Shown: positions 6,094 to 11,375 of the stretch, in pieces
Layout: every line of letters begins with the position of its first letter
Numbering within the stretch: position 1 is the first letter of the stretch
Virus record (IMG/VR): IMGVR_UViG_3300037541_000360
Span: 1-26,699 of that record
Direction: 5' to 3' (one strand)
Source: a virus
DNA length: 26,699 nucleotides
Program-made: the position numbers and the translations under genes
The notes under the pieces: model-generated
The model's input: only the letters and a program-made list of their open reading frames with translations
What the model was told of the DNA's origin: nothing
Databases searched by the model: none

Positions 6094-6183
6094 ACGTTTC
6101 GCTTCACATCAAATCGTGTCACATCGTGTCGCATCGTCTAGGATCGTTTCAAATCGCCTCGACACGAATCGTCTCAGGTCGAC

Positions 6184-6747
6184 TTACTGTTCCGACCAAA
6201 CACACTTCTCAACGCGGAAGCGGCCATTCGTGCCGCCTTGGCTTGGCCGATATCGACCGACGCCAGCCAGCTTGCCGCATTCGTTTAGCACCCGCTCGAA
6301 AATGTCCTGCGGGATTTGATCGTCAAGGATGTAAACGGTCAGGTCGCCGCGCCACTTGGGCACCATCGGAAATGTCCGATCGACTCGGCTACCTCCACCG
6401 CGTTTACCTTGGGCGTGCATCGAGCCCGTCCAGTGCGGAACCGTGTCGCGGGTGTATTCCGTGACGATGCCATCAGTGATGAGAATGCCCGCCATGAACA
6501 GTTTGCCGTATTCGCTGTGCCCCTTGCCCTCGATGCGAATTCGCAACGTTCGCGCCATGTCTTTGATGGCGAACGAAAACTGCTCTGGCGGAATCACAAG
6601 CCGCCCGTCCTCTGTCCAGTGTGCCCGCTCTCGCCAGATGCGAGCTTCGAAGTCGGCATCAGCCTCTTTCGGCCGCTTCTTCTCTTGGATTTTCTTACCC
6701 TGACTGTAAGTCGAAATGCTCGATAGTGTCGCCACGCAAACTTTCAT
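6184..6747 (-). CDS. Hypothetical phage protein, 187 aa, with C-terminal GVGRYRP..GGTNGRF motif
   Basis: I do not recognise a named family with certainty. Residues about 10-50 are basic and charged (KKIQEKKRPKEADADFEAR). A middle section contains VIPPEQFSFAIKDMART. The C-terminus ends with GVGRYRPSQGGTNGRF and a final strand. A Gly-rich loop followed by GRF near the end recalls phage proteins that resemble ferredoxin-like/RAMP folds, but this is only a resemblance. I start at ATG 6747 because GAGGAG lies 7 nt upstream; the frame is open further up without a better site. It is the last gene before the pentamer array. Confidence 0.72.
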   Translation of the reverse strand: MKVCVATLSSISTYSQGKKIQEKKRPKEADADFEARIWRERAHWTEDGRLVIPPEQFSFAIKDMARTLRIRIEGKGHSEYGKLFMAGILITDGIVTEYTRDTVPHWTGSMHAQGKRGGGSRVDRTFPMVPKWRGDLTVYILDDQIPQDIFERVLNECGKLAGVGRYRPSQGGTNGRFRVEKCVWSEQ

Positions 6748-6785
6748 AACCCGCTCCTCGTTTCGAAAACCGCCATAACACAAAA

Positions 6786-7064
6786 CTACACCAATGGCCT
6801 GACATGTCTCCGCTTCATCGGCACAGGCTCCCAATCATCACGCTGATGATTGGCCTGTAGAGTCCACGCCAGGTAATCGCCCTTGAACAAACCGTCCGCT
6901 ACGGCATTGCGATGGGTTTCATCGTCAGTCAATCCCGTCGCCTCAGACACGATCCGCCGTCGCCCTGGGCGATGCAAAGCGGCTACAGCGTTGCGATAGT
7001 CCCAGCATCGTTTGATAACAGTCCACTTGCCGCCACGAATCGCCTCGATTGCATATCCGCTCAT
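6786..7064 (-). CDS. Small hypothetical protein, 92 aa
   Basis: The product begins MSGYAIEAIRGGKWTVIKRC. No family is recognised. The first 40 residues look like a small beta-hairpin and helix (KWTVIKRCWDYRNAVAAL), and a basic C-terminus follows (MKRRHVRPLV). ATG 7064 overlaps the upstream stop as ATGA and has GGAGG 7 nt upstream, which decides this start over an in-frame codon 39 bp earlier. Confidence 0.7.
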   Translation of the reverse strand: MSGYAIEAIRGGKWTVIKRCWDYRNAVAALHRPGRRRIVSEATGLTDDETHRNAVADGLFKGDYLAWTLQANHQRDDWEPVPMKRRHVRPLV

Positions 7065-7255
7065 TGCTTCGCCTCCAGTTTTTTCACGTAATGGCGGCAC
7101 CAATTCTGCATGACGAACAGTCGAGCATGTACCGCCGCTGCCTGCTCGTCCGCCGAGTCCTCGACTTCGCTTGCCGCTGTTGCTGCGTCGCGGATCGCTC
7201 GCGTCTGCTGCTCCAGGTCCGTCGCGATGTCGTCAAGTATTCGAATCAGCTTCAT
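7061..7255 (-). CDS. Small hypothetical protein, 64 aa, helical
   Basis: The product (MKLIRILDDIATDLEQQTRA...) is acidic and helical from end to end with coiled-coil-like spacing. It has one Cys near the C-terminus. It overlaps the upstream gene by 23 bp and the downstream gene by 4 bp (ATGA). No family is recognised. Confidence 0.65.
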   Translation of the reverse strand: MKLIRILDDIATDLEQQTRAIRDAATAASEVEDSADEQAAAVHARLFVMQNWCRHYVKKLEAKQ

Positions 7256-7439
7256 CGTCTTGCTCCCTCTTCTCGATTTCCAGCAGCGACCGCGACGCCA
7301 CGCGAATCAGGTTGACCAGCTCGATTTTTCCGCGCCTTGCGTTTTGCTGGTAATAGTTGTTCTTGATGTTGCTGACACACCCAGTAATTGCCGCCAACGC
7401 CTCACCAATTAACGCGTTGATTTCATTCGGTTTCTTCAC
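7233..7439 (-). CDS. Small hypothetical protein, 68 aa
   Basis: The product begins MKKPNEINALIGEALAAITG. It looks helical with an acidic C-terminus (EKREQDDEADSNT). No family is recognised. It overlaps both neighbouring genes (17 bp upstream, 23 bp downstream), consistent with the tightly packed early operon. Confidence 0.65.
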   Translation of the reverse strand: MKKPNEINALIGEALAAITGCVSNIKNNYYQQNARRGKIELVNLIRVASRSLLEIEKREQDDEADSNT

Positions 7440-7656
7440 GCTGCACCGCCTTTCCTCGCATCAACCAACGTCCGTTGTCCGCTCGCCATTCGTCGCCGAT
7501 GGCGGTTCCGAATTGATGGTCTCGACCATGCAGCCAGTGCAAGATTGTAGGTTCATCGGTCGTCGTTTCACCGTCGACAATCAATTCGACCGGATCAAAA
7601 TCGTTAATCCACAGCCACCACGTCATTAGGCTGCCAGGCATTGCTGGTGCGTTCAT
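7423..7656 (-). CDS. Small hypothetical protein, 77 aa, Trp-rich
   Basis: The product begins MNAPAMPGSLMTWWLWINDF. It has six Trp in 77 residues (WW, W, W, W, W) and two short acidic stretches. Segments such as DPVELIVDGETTT and GRWLMRGKAV suggest a small beta-rich domain. ATG 7656 overlaps the upstream stop as ATGA. No family is recognised. Confidence 0.65.
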   Translation of the reverse strand: MNAPAMPGSLMTWWLWINDFDPVELIVDGETTTDEPTILHWLHGRDHQFGTAIGDEWRADNGRWLMRGKAVQREETE

Positions 7657-7967
7657 TGGTCCTCCTCCACCTTAGCAAACTCGCAAAATTCCACGTCACC
7701 GCCCCGCGTCTGCCATACTCGCCACAGGATCGCCAGCTTGCCGAACGGCCGCAGCGATTCGTCCTCCAGCACGTCCAGCCGTTGAATCAATGCCTGTAGC
7801 ACGTTGGCTGCGTCGTCGGCGGCCATGGTTACGATGGCGTCGCCCAGCATCGCCCCGAGGACGTGTTGCGGATTGCGGTTGCCAATCTCGCAATGCCGAT
7901 GATGCCCGCCGATAATCTCGCCGTACTTCTTGGTTTCGACCAACGTCAATCGAAATTCACGTTCCAT
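7653..7967 (-). CDS. Hypothetical protein, 104 aa
   Basis: The product begins MEREFRLTLVETKKYGEIIG. I start at ATG 7967 because AAAGGGGA lies 6 nt upstream, and this start overlaps the CsrA-like gene by 11 bp. The N-terminus holds HHRHCEIGNR, a cluster of His and Cys that could bind a metal. The rest is helical (DDAANVLQALIQRLDVLEDE) and ends in an acidic tail. No family is recognised. Confidence 0.66.
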   Translation of the reverse strand: MEREFRLTLVETKKYGEIIGGHHRHCEIGNRNPQHVLGAMLGDAIVTMAADDAANVLQALIQRLDVLEDESLRPFGKLAILWRVWQTRGGDVEFCEFAKVEEDQ

Positions 7968-8334
7968 TTTCAATCCCCTTTCCTGCAATTTCTTCCCGCC
8001 ACAGTTCAAACGTGGCGGGTGCCTCGAACTCAACCCGGATGCGATCTTTGCCGCATATTTTGACGCCAAGCAAACCGCTAACCATCTTGCCGTTATCCTG
8101 TCGAACGCGTAGCACAAGCCGCTCACCAGATTTTCGAGTTAGCACTAGCATCCCGTTACGCTTTACCTCGATGCCAGACTCGATTGATTCTCCAGCTTGC
8201 TTTGCAACCGCTGCCAACAATGCGTCGGTAGCCCATTGCGTAAACGACTGGCCAGCACGGTCAGCAGCGTCTTTCATCGACTGCCATTTAGCGTCGCTTA
8301 CTCTGCCTATCTGGCGACATGTTGTACTGCTCAT
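7957..8334 (-). CDS. Fusion of a ribbon-helix-helix-like segment to a CsrA-like RNA-binding domain
   Basis: CsrA/RsmA binds GGA motifs in mRNA leaders, often over the ribosome binding site, to control translation. Residues 62-71 (MLVLTRKSGE) align with the CsrA start MLILTRRVGE. After a longer loop, VKICGKDRIRVEFEAPATFE and LWREEI (111-116) match the rest of the domain. The residues corresponding to CsrA L4, R6 and R44 are present (L65, R67, R113). Residues 1-50 resemble a ribbon-helix-helix unit (VSDAKWQSMKDAADRAGQSF, TQWATDALLAAV). Total 125 aa, against about 60 for CsrA. ATG 8334 has AAAGGA 7 nt upstream. It is probably a phage translational regulator; whether it acts on host or phage mRNAs is unknown. 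Confidence 0.75.
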   Translation of the reverse strand: MSSTTCRQIGRVSDAKWQSMKDAADRAGQSFTQWATDALLAAVAKQAGESIESGIEVKRNGMLVLTRKSGERLVLRVRQDNGKMVSGLLGVKICGKDRIRVEFEAPATFELWREEIAGKGIENGT

Positions 8335-8349
8335 TTCGATTTCCTTTCG

Positions 8350-8484
8350 TTACAACACCCAAAAAGCCCACATCTTTTCCGCCTCATGCCAAAAAATGCT
8401 GTGCGGACTATGGCCTAGCCGCTGGCATTCTCGCCACGCAACCTCCGCAGCGTGCAGCGTCGCAAGCGTTCGTAACACTGGCAT
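8350..8484 (-). CDS. Small protein, 44 aa
   Basis: A short gene from ATG 8484 to TAA at 8350. It is supported by a strong AAAGGA 6 nt upstream, in a 14-nt leader (ACGAAAGGAAATCG) that is repeated before the CsrA-like gene. The product begins MPVLRTLATLHAAEVAWREC and ends WHEAEKMWAFWVL. It is helical, rich in Trp and His, and of unknown function. Confidence 0.58.
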   Translation of the reverse strand: MPVLRTLATLHAAEVAWRECQRLGHSPHSIFWHEAEKMWAFWVL

Positions 8485-8497
8485 ACGATTTCCTTTC

Positions 8498-8541
8498 GTC
8501 AGATAGCCCGGACGCGTTGCGTCCGGGCGTGTGATGCGTCA
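8498..8541. repeat. Intergenic hairpin element A (44 bp)
   Basis: GTCAGATAG, a perfect 10-bp hairpin GCCCGGACGC-GTT-GCGTCCGGGC (8506-8528), then GATGCGTCA. It has the same frame and total length as element B, with a different stem sequence. It lies just after the 66 aa gene's stop. It has no T-run on either side, so it may be an RNA processing or stability site, or a weak terminator. Confidence 0.65.
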
Positions 8542-8546
8542 GCGGC

Positions 8547-8747
8547 CTAGCGATTGGCCAGATAGCCGAGCGCGAGCCGCAACGCGTTAGCGGGTCGATG
8601 GCGGGCATCCGCGACTTGATGCGGCGTCGACTGCCATGCATCGGGACGGCCCCAGCTTACTTCGATCGTGCTGGAGGCGTCGGCAAAGTTGGCCCGGATG
8701 TAGGCGACTTCGTTGTACCGGTTGCGGAATTTTCGGATCGTTGTCAT
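8547..8747 (-). CDS. Small hypothetical protein, 66 aa
   Basis: The product begins MTTIRKFRNRYNEVAYIRAN. A short basic start is followed by beta-like segments (NEVAYIRANF, TIEVSWG) and a basic helix (RHRPANALRLALGYLANR). ATG 8747 is chosen because of GGGAG 7 nt upstream within the CGCAAGGGAGCGA leader shared by three genes here. No family is recognised. Confidence 0.68.
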   Translation of the reverse strand: MTTIRKFRNRYNEVAYIRANFADASSTIEVSWGRPDAWQSTPHQVADARHRPANALRLALGYLANR

Positions 8748-8771
8748 GGTCTCGCTCCCTTGCGTTTTGGT

Positions 8772-8815
8772 GTCAGATAGCCTGCCAGCGACATGCTGGC
8801 AGGCGAGATGCGTCA
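8772..8815. repeat. Intergenic hairpin element B (44 bp)
   Basis: GTCAGATAG, a perfect 10-bp hairpin GCCTGCCAGC-GACAT-GCTGGCAGGC (8780-8804), then GATGCGTCA. The flanks are identical to element A while the stem is different but fully paired. It lies just after the stop of the 63 aa gene. Confidence 0.65.
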
Positions 8816-8822
8816 AAATGAA

Positions 8823-9014
8823 CTAGGCGGCCTCGATCGTCACACCCTTGAGCCCGCCGCACAGGCTATAGACATCCGAGCGTTGCCGCATCGAGAGGGC
8901 GGGCACAATCCATGCCTTGCGGTTGGCGTCCCACTTGCCACCCAGCAACTTGATCGCGTCGCGAATCGGGTAGGTGTTGCCGGTCCAGATGGTCTTTTGC
9001 TTGCAGATGCTCAT
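8823..9014 (-). CDS. DUF5710-like small protein, 63 aa
   Basis: The segment YPIRDAIKLLGGKWDANRKA followed by WIVP (residues 15-38) matches the small module found in many phage and plasmid proteins, with the pattern K-x-LGxxWDxxxKxWxxP. It is often appended to primases, relaxases and nucleases, and its role is probably DNA or RNA contact. Here it stands alone, with a short extra tail. ATG 9014 has GGGAG 7 nt upstream. It is transcribed from promoter P2 directly upstream. Confidence 0.7.
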   Translation of the reverse strand: MSICKQKTIWTGNTYPIRDAIKLLGGKWDANRKAWIVPALSMRQRSDVYSLCGGLKGVTIEAA

Positions 9015-9038
9015 GATTCGCTCCCTTGCGTTTGATTC

Positions 9039-9073
9039 CGGTCCGCGACATGCGTCCCGATGGTGGAATAGTA
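9039..9073 (-). repeat. 35-bp promoter-leader repeat, copy A
   Basis: This segment from the -10 box into the transcribed leader is identical to 9412-9446 at 34 of 35 positions. It contains ATAGTA (plus-strand view of -10) and CGGTCCGCGACATGCGTCCC. A shared operator or leader element is likely. Confidence 0.8.
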
Positions 9074-9096
9074 GTGATATCGTCGGACGATGTCAA
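9068..9096 (-). promoter_or_regulatory. Early promoter P2 (minus strand)
   Basis: TTGACA (-35, 9096-9091), 17 nt, TACTAT (-10, 9073-9068): a near-consensus sigma70-type promoter reading toward the 63 aa gene. The -35 box overlaps one arm of a 13-bp inverted repeat. Confidence 0.75.
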
Positions 9097-9126
9097 CCGG
9101 CTCGAATGTTTTTTTCGAGCCGGTTG
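9094..9126. promoter_or_regulatory. 13-bp perfect inverted repeat over the P2 -35 box (operator candidate)
   Basis: CAACCGGCTCGAA (9094-9106) and TTCGAGCCGGTTG (9114-9126) are separated by 7 nt. The repeat covers half of the -35 box of P2, so a repressor dimer could bind here. As a hairpin it is followed by a T6 run only on the plus strand, so it could also stop plus-strand transcripts. Confidence 0.6.
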
Positions 9127-9141
9127 GAATTTTTTGACCAA

Positions 9142-9387
9142 TCACACCGGACCGGCAACACCCAGAACGGTTTCCGTCCAACGGACAACGCCATCGACGG
9201 CATACCCAGTCGCTCGAATGAACATCTGACGGGTAACGCCGTCATCGCCGATATGCGACCCCAGCCAGGTCCGAACCAACCCGGGACGGTAAAGCTTGGC
9301 GTCCGCTATTTGGAGTGCCAACTGAAAATCCGCGAGCGATCCAGAAACGTCGACAGTCCACATCGGACAAACTTGAGAAGCAGTCAT
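9142..9387 (-). CDS. Hypothetical protein, 81 aa, first gene of the early operon
   Basis: The product begins MTASQVCPMWTVDVSGSLAD. It has a helix with FQLALQIADAKLY and beta-like segments toward the C-terminus (GVTRQMFIRATGYAV). No family is recognised. ATG 9387 has GGGAG 6 nt upstream in the same CGCAAGGGAGCGA leader as two downstream genes. It is the gene closest to promoter P1. Confidence 0.68.
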   Translation of the reverse strand: MTASQVCPMWTVDVSGSLADFQLALQIADAKLYRPGLVRTWLGSHIGDDGVTRQMFIRATGYAVDGVVRWTETVLGVAGPV

Positions 9388-9411
9388 TTTTCGCTCCCTT
9401 GCGTTAGTGTT

Positions 9412-9446
9412 CGGTCCGCGACATGCGTCCCGATGGTTGAATAGTA
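9412..9446 (-). repeat. 35-bp promoter-leader repeat, copy B
   Basis: Second copy of the -10 and leader segment described at 9039-9073, with one base difference (T for G). The surrounding sequence beyond the -10 box is not conserved, so the duplication or selection acts on the start and leader. Confidence 0.8.
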
Positions 9447-9469
9447 CGCTTATCGTCTGATTGCGTCAA
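9441..9469 (-). promoter_or_regulatory. Early promoter P1 (minus strand)
   Basis: TTGACG (-35, 9469-9464), 17 nt, TACTAT (-10, 9446-9441). It reads toward the 81 aa gene. The -35 box is inside the left arm of the 15-bp inverted repeat shared with the divergent plus-strand promoter. Confidence 0.72.
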
Positions 9470-9539
9470 TACACTTTCGGAAAAATCCGGGAAGATTTTT
9501 TCGGCCCAAAAAAATCCCGCTAACGTATTGACGCAATCA
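9458..9539. promoter_or_regulatory. 15-bp inverted repeat containing both divergent -35 boxes (switch operator candidate)
   Basis: TGATTGCGTCAATAC (9458-9472) is the exact reverse complement of GTATTGACGCAATCA (9525-9539). Each arm holds the TTGACG box of the promoter it faces. The 52-nt spacer has two A/T-rich tracts (AGATTTTTT and AAAAAAAT), which could allow looping between two bound dimers. Confidence 0.72.
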
Positions 9540-9555
9540 AACCCGATAGTATGAT
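9528..9555 (+). promoter_or_regulatory. Divergent promoter for the plus-strand operon
   Basis: TTGACG (-35, 9528-9533), 16 nt, TATGAT (-10, 9550-9555). It reads to the 70 aa gene at 9601, whose AAGGA (9588-9592) lies 8 nt before ATG. Confidence 0.7.
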
Positions 9556-9600
9556 TAGACACGTAACGCGAACGACAACTCAAACGCAAGGAATAACGCG

Positions 9601-9813
9601 ATGACGACGAACACGAAACGAGCTGCGAAGGGCGGGGAATTCGGTGCGAACATGGTCGAGTTGCCGACCACTGCGGCCCTGTGGCTTGCCAGTCACATCC
9701 TCGAAACAACCGGCCAAAACGTCTATCTGAAGATCAGTAAGCATCGGTATCGGTTTGGTCGCGACACTGCTTTCCCGGCCTATGGTTCGGAACTTTTCAA
9801 AGGACTGCGATAA
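9601..9813 (+). CDS. Small hypothetical protein, 70 aa, possible switch regulator
   Basis: The product begins MTTNTKRAAKGGEFGANMVE. The start is basic, a helix follows (AALWLASHILETTGQNVYL), and the end is basic and beta-like (KISKHRYRFGRDTAF). No family is recognised. It is one of only two plus-strand genes in the window and lies directly behind a promoter that shares an operator with the early promoter. By context it may help regulate that pair. Its stop overlaps the next ATG as TAATG. Confidence 0.72.
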   Translation: MTTNTKRAAKGGEFGANMVELPTTAALWLASHILETTGQNVYLKISKHRYRFGRDTAFPAYGSELFKGLR

Positions 9814-10031
9814 TGCCAAGCGGCGGAAAACGAGAAGGGGCCGGACGGAAGTCTGGCCCCTATGGCCCAAAAAAGATGGTTAGCTTGCGGTTAGCGGAAG
9901 ACGTCCGAAACTTCCTGGCGATTACCGCCAGTCAAGCGGACACAATCGAGACAGCGGTCCGCAAGTCGGCCGCGTTCAAGCGGTGGCGAGAGAAGCAATC
10001 CGAGAAAGGAAAGCTAATCAACATCCTGTGA
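9813..10031 (+). CDS. Small basic DNA-binding-like protein, 72 aa
   Basis: The product begins with GGKREGAGRKSGPYGPKKMV (residues 4-23), a start common to small phage and plasmid proteins. A ribbon-helix-helix-like stretch follows (VSLRLAEDVRNFLAITASQA) and then a basic helix (RKSAAFKRWREKQSEKGK). It is probably DNA-binding. It is coupled to the preceding gene and ends 18 bp inside the 3' end of the convergent glycosyltransferase gene, so late and switch transcripts collide here. Confidence 0.75.
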   Translation: MPSGGKREGAGRKSGPYGPKKMVSLRLAEDVRNFLAITASQADTIETAVRKSAAFKRWREKQSEKGKLINIL

Positions 10032-11375
10032 CAAGTAATCCAGCCAACTAGCGGCCATCCTGGCCGCCGATTGATCCAACGCCCATTGCCGGAGATTGTC
10101 CGGCAAGCCGCGACGGTGGGCGTCCAGGATTGCATCCGCAATATCTCGCGGCTCCGCTGGCTGCGGGATGATCGCCGCTCCAGCCGGCATCGTCTCGACC
10201 ACGCCAACGCGGGTAGACGCTAGCGGCTTACCGGCCGCGAGCGCCTCGACTGCCGCCAGGCAATAGCCCTCAGCGTCGCTAGCGACCACCGCGACGTCGC
10301 ACGCCCGCCACACATCGCCTACGTGCTCCACCGGCGGTAGGATCGTTACGCGATTGGATGGCGGCGGGACGTCAGCACCTCGACCGACTAGCACGAGCCG
10401 CCAGCCATCCGGCAGCAACTCGGCCGCCTTGGCAATCGAGCGTACTCGCTTCTCACCCGAGAACCGCCCGACATAGCCGACGATCCACCCAAGCGGCGAC
10501 AGCCCCAGGCGTTCACGGGCTTGCACCCGCGTTAGGTTCGATTGGCAACGCTCGATGTCGACACCGTTCTCGATGACTTTGGCGACTCGCGGGCATGGTA
10601 CAGCGGCCACATTGTGGACGGCCACCCAGCCCGTAACGTACGGATCGGCGGCCGACATCCACCAATCACCGCAGCCGTGCGACACGCCAACCGTAGGCGT
10701 GCCATTGCACGCCGCTAGCAGGTCCGGTGGCACGCTCCAGGCAATCACCCTGTCGACAGCCTGGGCCACCGTCGCAACCGCTAGTCGGGGCGACTGGACG
10801 CGTACGACGCCCGGTATTTCGGCACTGCTAACGATCGTTGCCCAACGCCCGAGGCGTTTGACCAACACGGGATCGGCACTAGCCGCCGTGCCAGTGTGGG
10901 CAACGATCGCTTCCGCCTTGCCGGATCGCGACCACTCCCGCGCCAAGCTGGCAATCCAGGATTCGACGCCGCCAACGAGAAGATTCGGCGTGACGATGCC
11001 GATACGCATTGTCGCGGGCTTGTCGATCGTCTCCGCCGTCCACTTGTCGATCGGGCAGTTCTCCGTTGCCATTCGGATCTTGTTCAGCAGCGGCCATTTG
11101 GAACTTGAAACGCGGCACCCGCACAGCTTGCACGTCCCGCGTTCCGCGTCGTAGCGTTCGCACGTCTGACAGATCGCGAATAGCCGGTCGGTGTCCGCGT
11201 CGCTACGCGTAGGACGTCCAGCACGTAGCCAACGAGCGACAGCGGCAGCGTATTGCGTGAGTTGCGCCCGTCGCTGTTCCTGCGGGGCTTGGCATTGCCG
11301 TTTGGTTTTCGGCTTGCGGGCTTGGTAGCCACAATAGATGCACCGCAAGCTGTCATCGAAGTCGCAAAGGCTCAT
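10014..11375 (-). CDS. Cys-cluster domain fused to a GT4-type glycosyltransferase, 453 aa
   Basis: GT4 enzymes transfer a sugar from a nucleotide-sugar to an acceptor. Residues 123-453 show MRIGIVTPNLLVGGVES (the N-terminal Rossmann start), GYVGRFSGEKR (300-310) and the GT4 E-x7-E motif in EGYCLAAVEALAAGKPLAST (369-388). Residues 1-120 are Cys-rich: C12, C15, C69, C72, C82, C85, C87 and C107, with ICQTCERYDAERGTCKLCGC as a zinc-binding pattern, followed by NKIRMATENCPIDKW, which recurs in phage proteins. ATG 11375 overlaps the upstream stop as ATGA. It is the last late gene, and may modify virion proteins or host surface glycans. Confidence 0.85.
   Translation of the reverse strand: MSLCDFDDSLRCIYCGYQARKPKTKRQCQAPQEQRRAQLTQYAAAVARWLRAGRPTRSDADTDRLFAICQTCERYDAERGTCKLCGCRVSSSKWPLLNKIRMATENCPIDKWTAETIDKPATMRIGIVTPNLLVGGVESWIASLAREWSRSGKAEAIVAHTGTAASADPVLVKRLGRWATIVSSAEIPGVVRVQSPRLAVATVAQAVDRVIAWSVPPDLLAACNGTPTVGVSHGCGDWWMSAADPYVTGWVAVHNVAAVPCPRVAKVIENGVDIERCQSNLTRVQARERLGLSPLGWIVGYVGRFSGEKRVRSIAKAAELLPDGWRLVLVGRGADVPPPSNRVTILPPVEHVGDVWRACDVAVVASDAEGYCLAAVEALAAGKPLASTRVGVVETMPAGAAIIPQPAEPRDIADAILDAHRRGLPDNLRQWALDQSAARMAASWLDYLSQDVD

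Larger units (their letters stand above)
5456..6183. repeat. Phase-locked pentanucleotide array with five interspersed cloverleaf elements
   Basis: No minus-strand gene covers this 728-bp stretch. On the plus strand it is built of pentamers of the form C-R-N-N-T (mostly CGNNT, some CANNT), for example CGTTT CGTGT CGGAT CGATT. There are six blocks of roughly 12 to 22 units with few exceptions, separated by five structured elements at 5545-5589, 5661-5703, 5769-5814, 5890-5933 and 6049-6093. Individual pentamers differ freely at the two N positions, yet the 5-nt register is kept within each block. This is not the pattern of simple slipped repeats. The elements recur at 116, 108, 121 and 159 bp. 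Function unknown: candidates are an origin, a protein-binding array, a packaging or segregation site, or a structured RNA. Confidence 0.9.

Noticed and set aside
5456-6183. CRISPR array
   Set aside because: The spacers are made of related pentamers rather than unique sequence, the structured elements vary by compensatory changes instead of being identical, spacing is irregular, and no cas genes are near.
5383-6464. Several long plus-strand open frames with Ser/Arg/Phe/Val-rich products
   Set aside because: The C-R-N-N-T pentamers rarely form stop codons in any frame, so open frames arise from the repeat itself. The products are low-complexity, overlap each other in different frames and run into the antisense of the 187 aa gene.
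9094-9126. Intrinsic terminator for the 81 aa gene
   Set aside because: The hairpin has no T-run on the minus strand and overlaps the -35 box of P2. An operator is the better reading.
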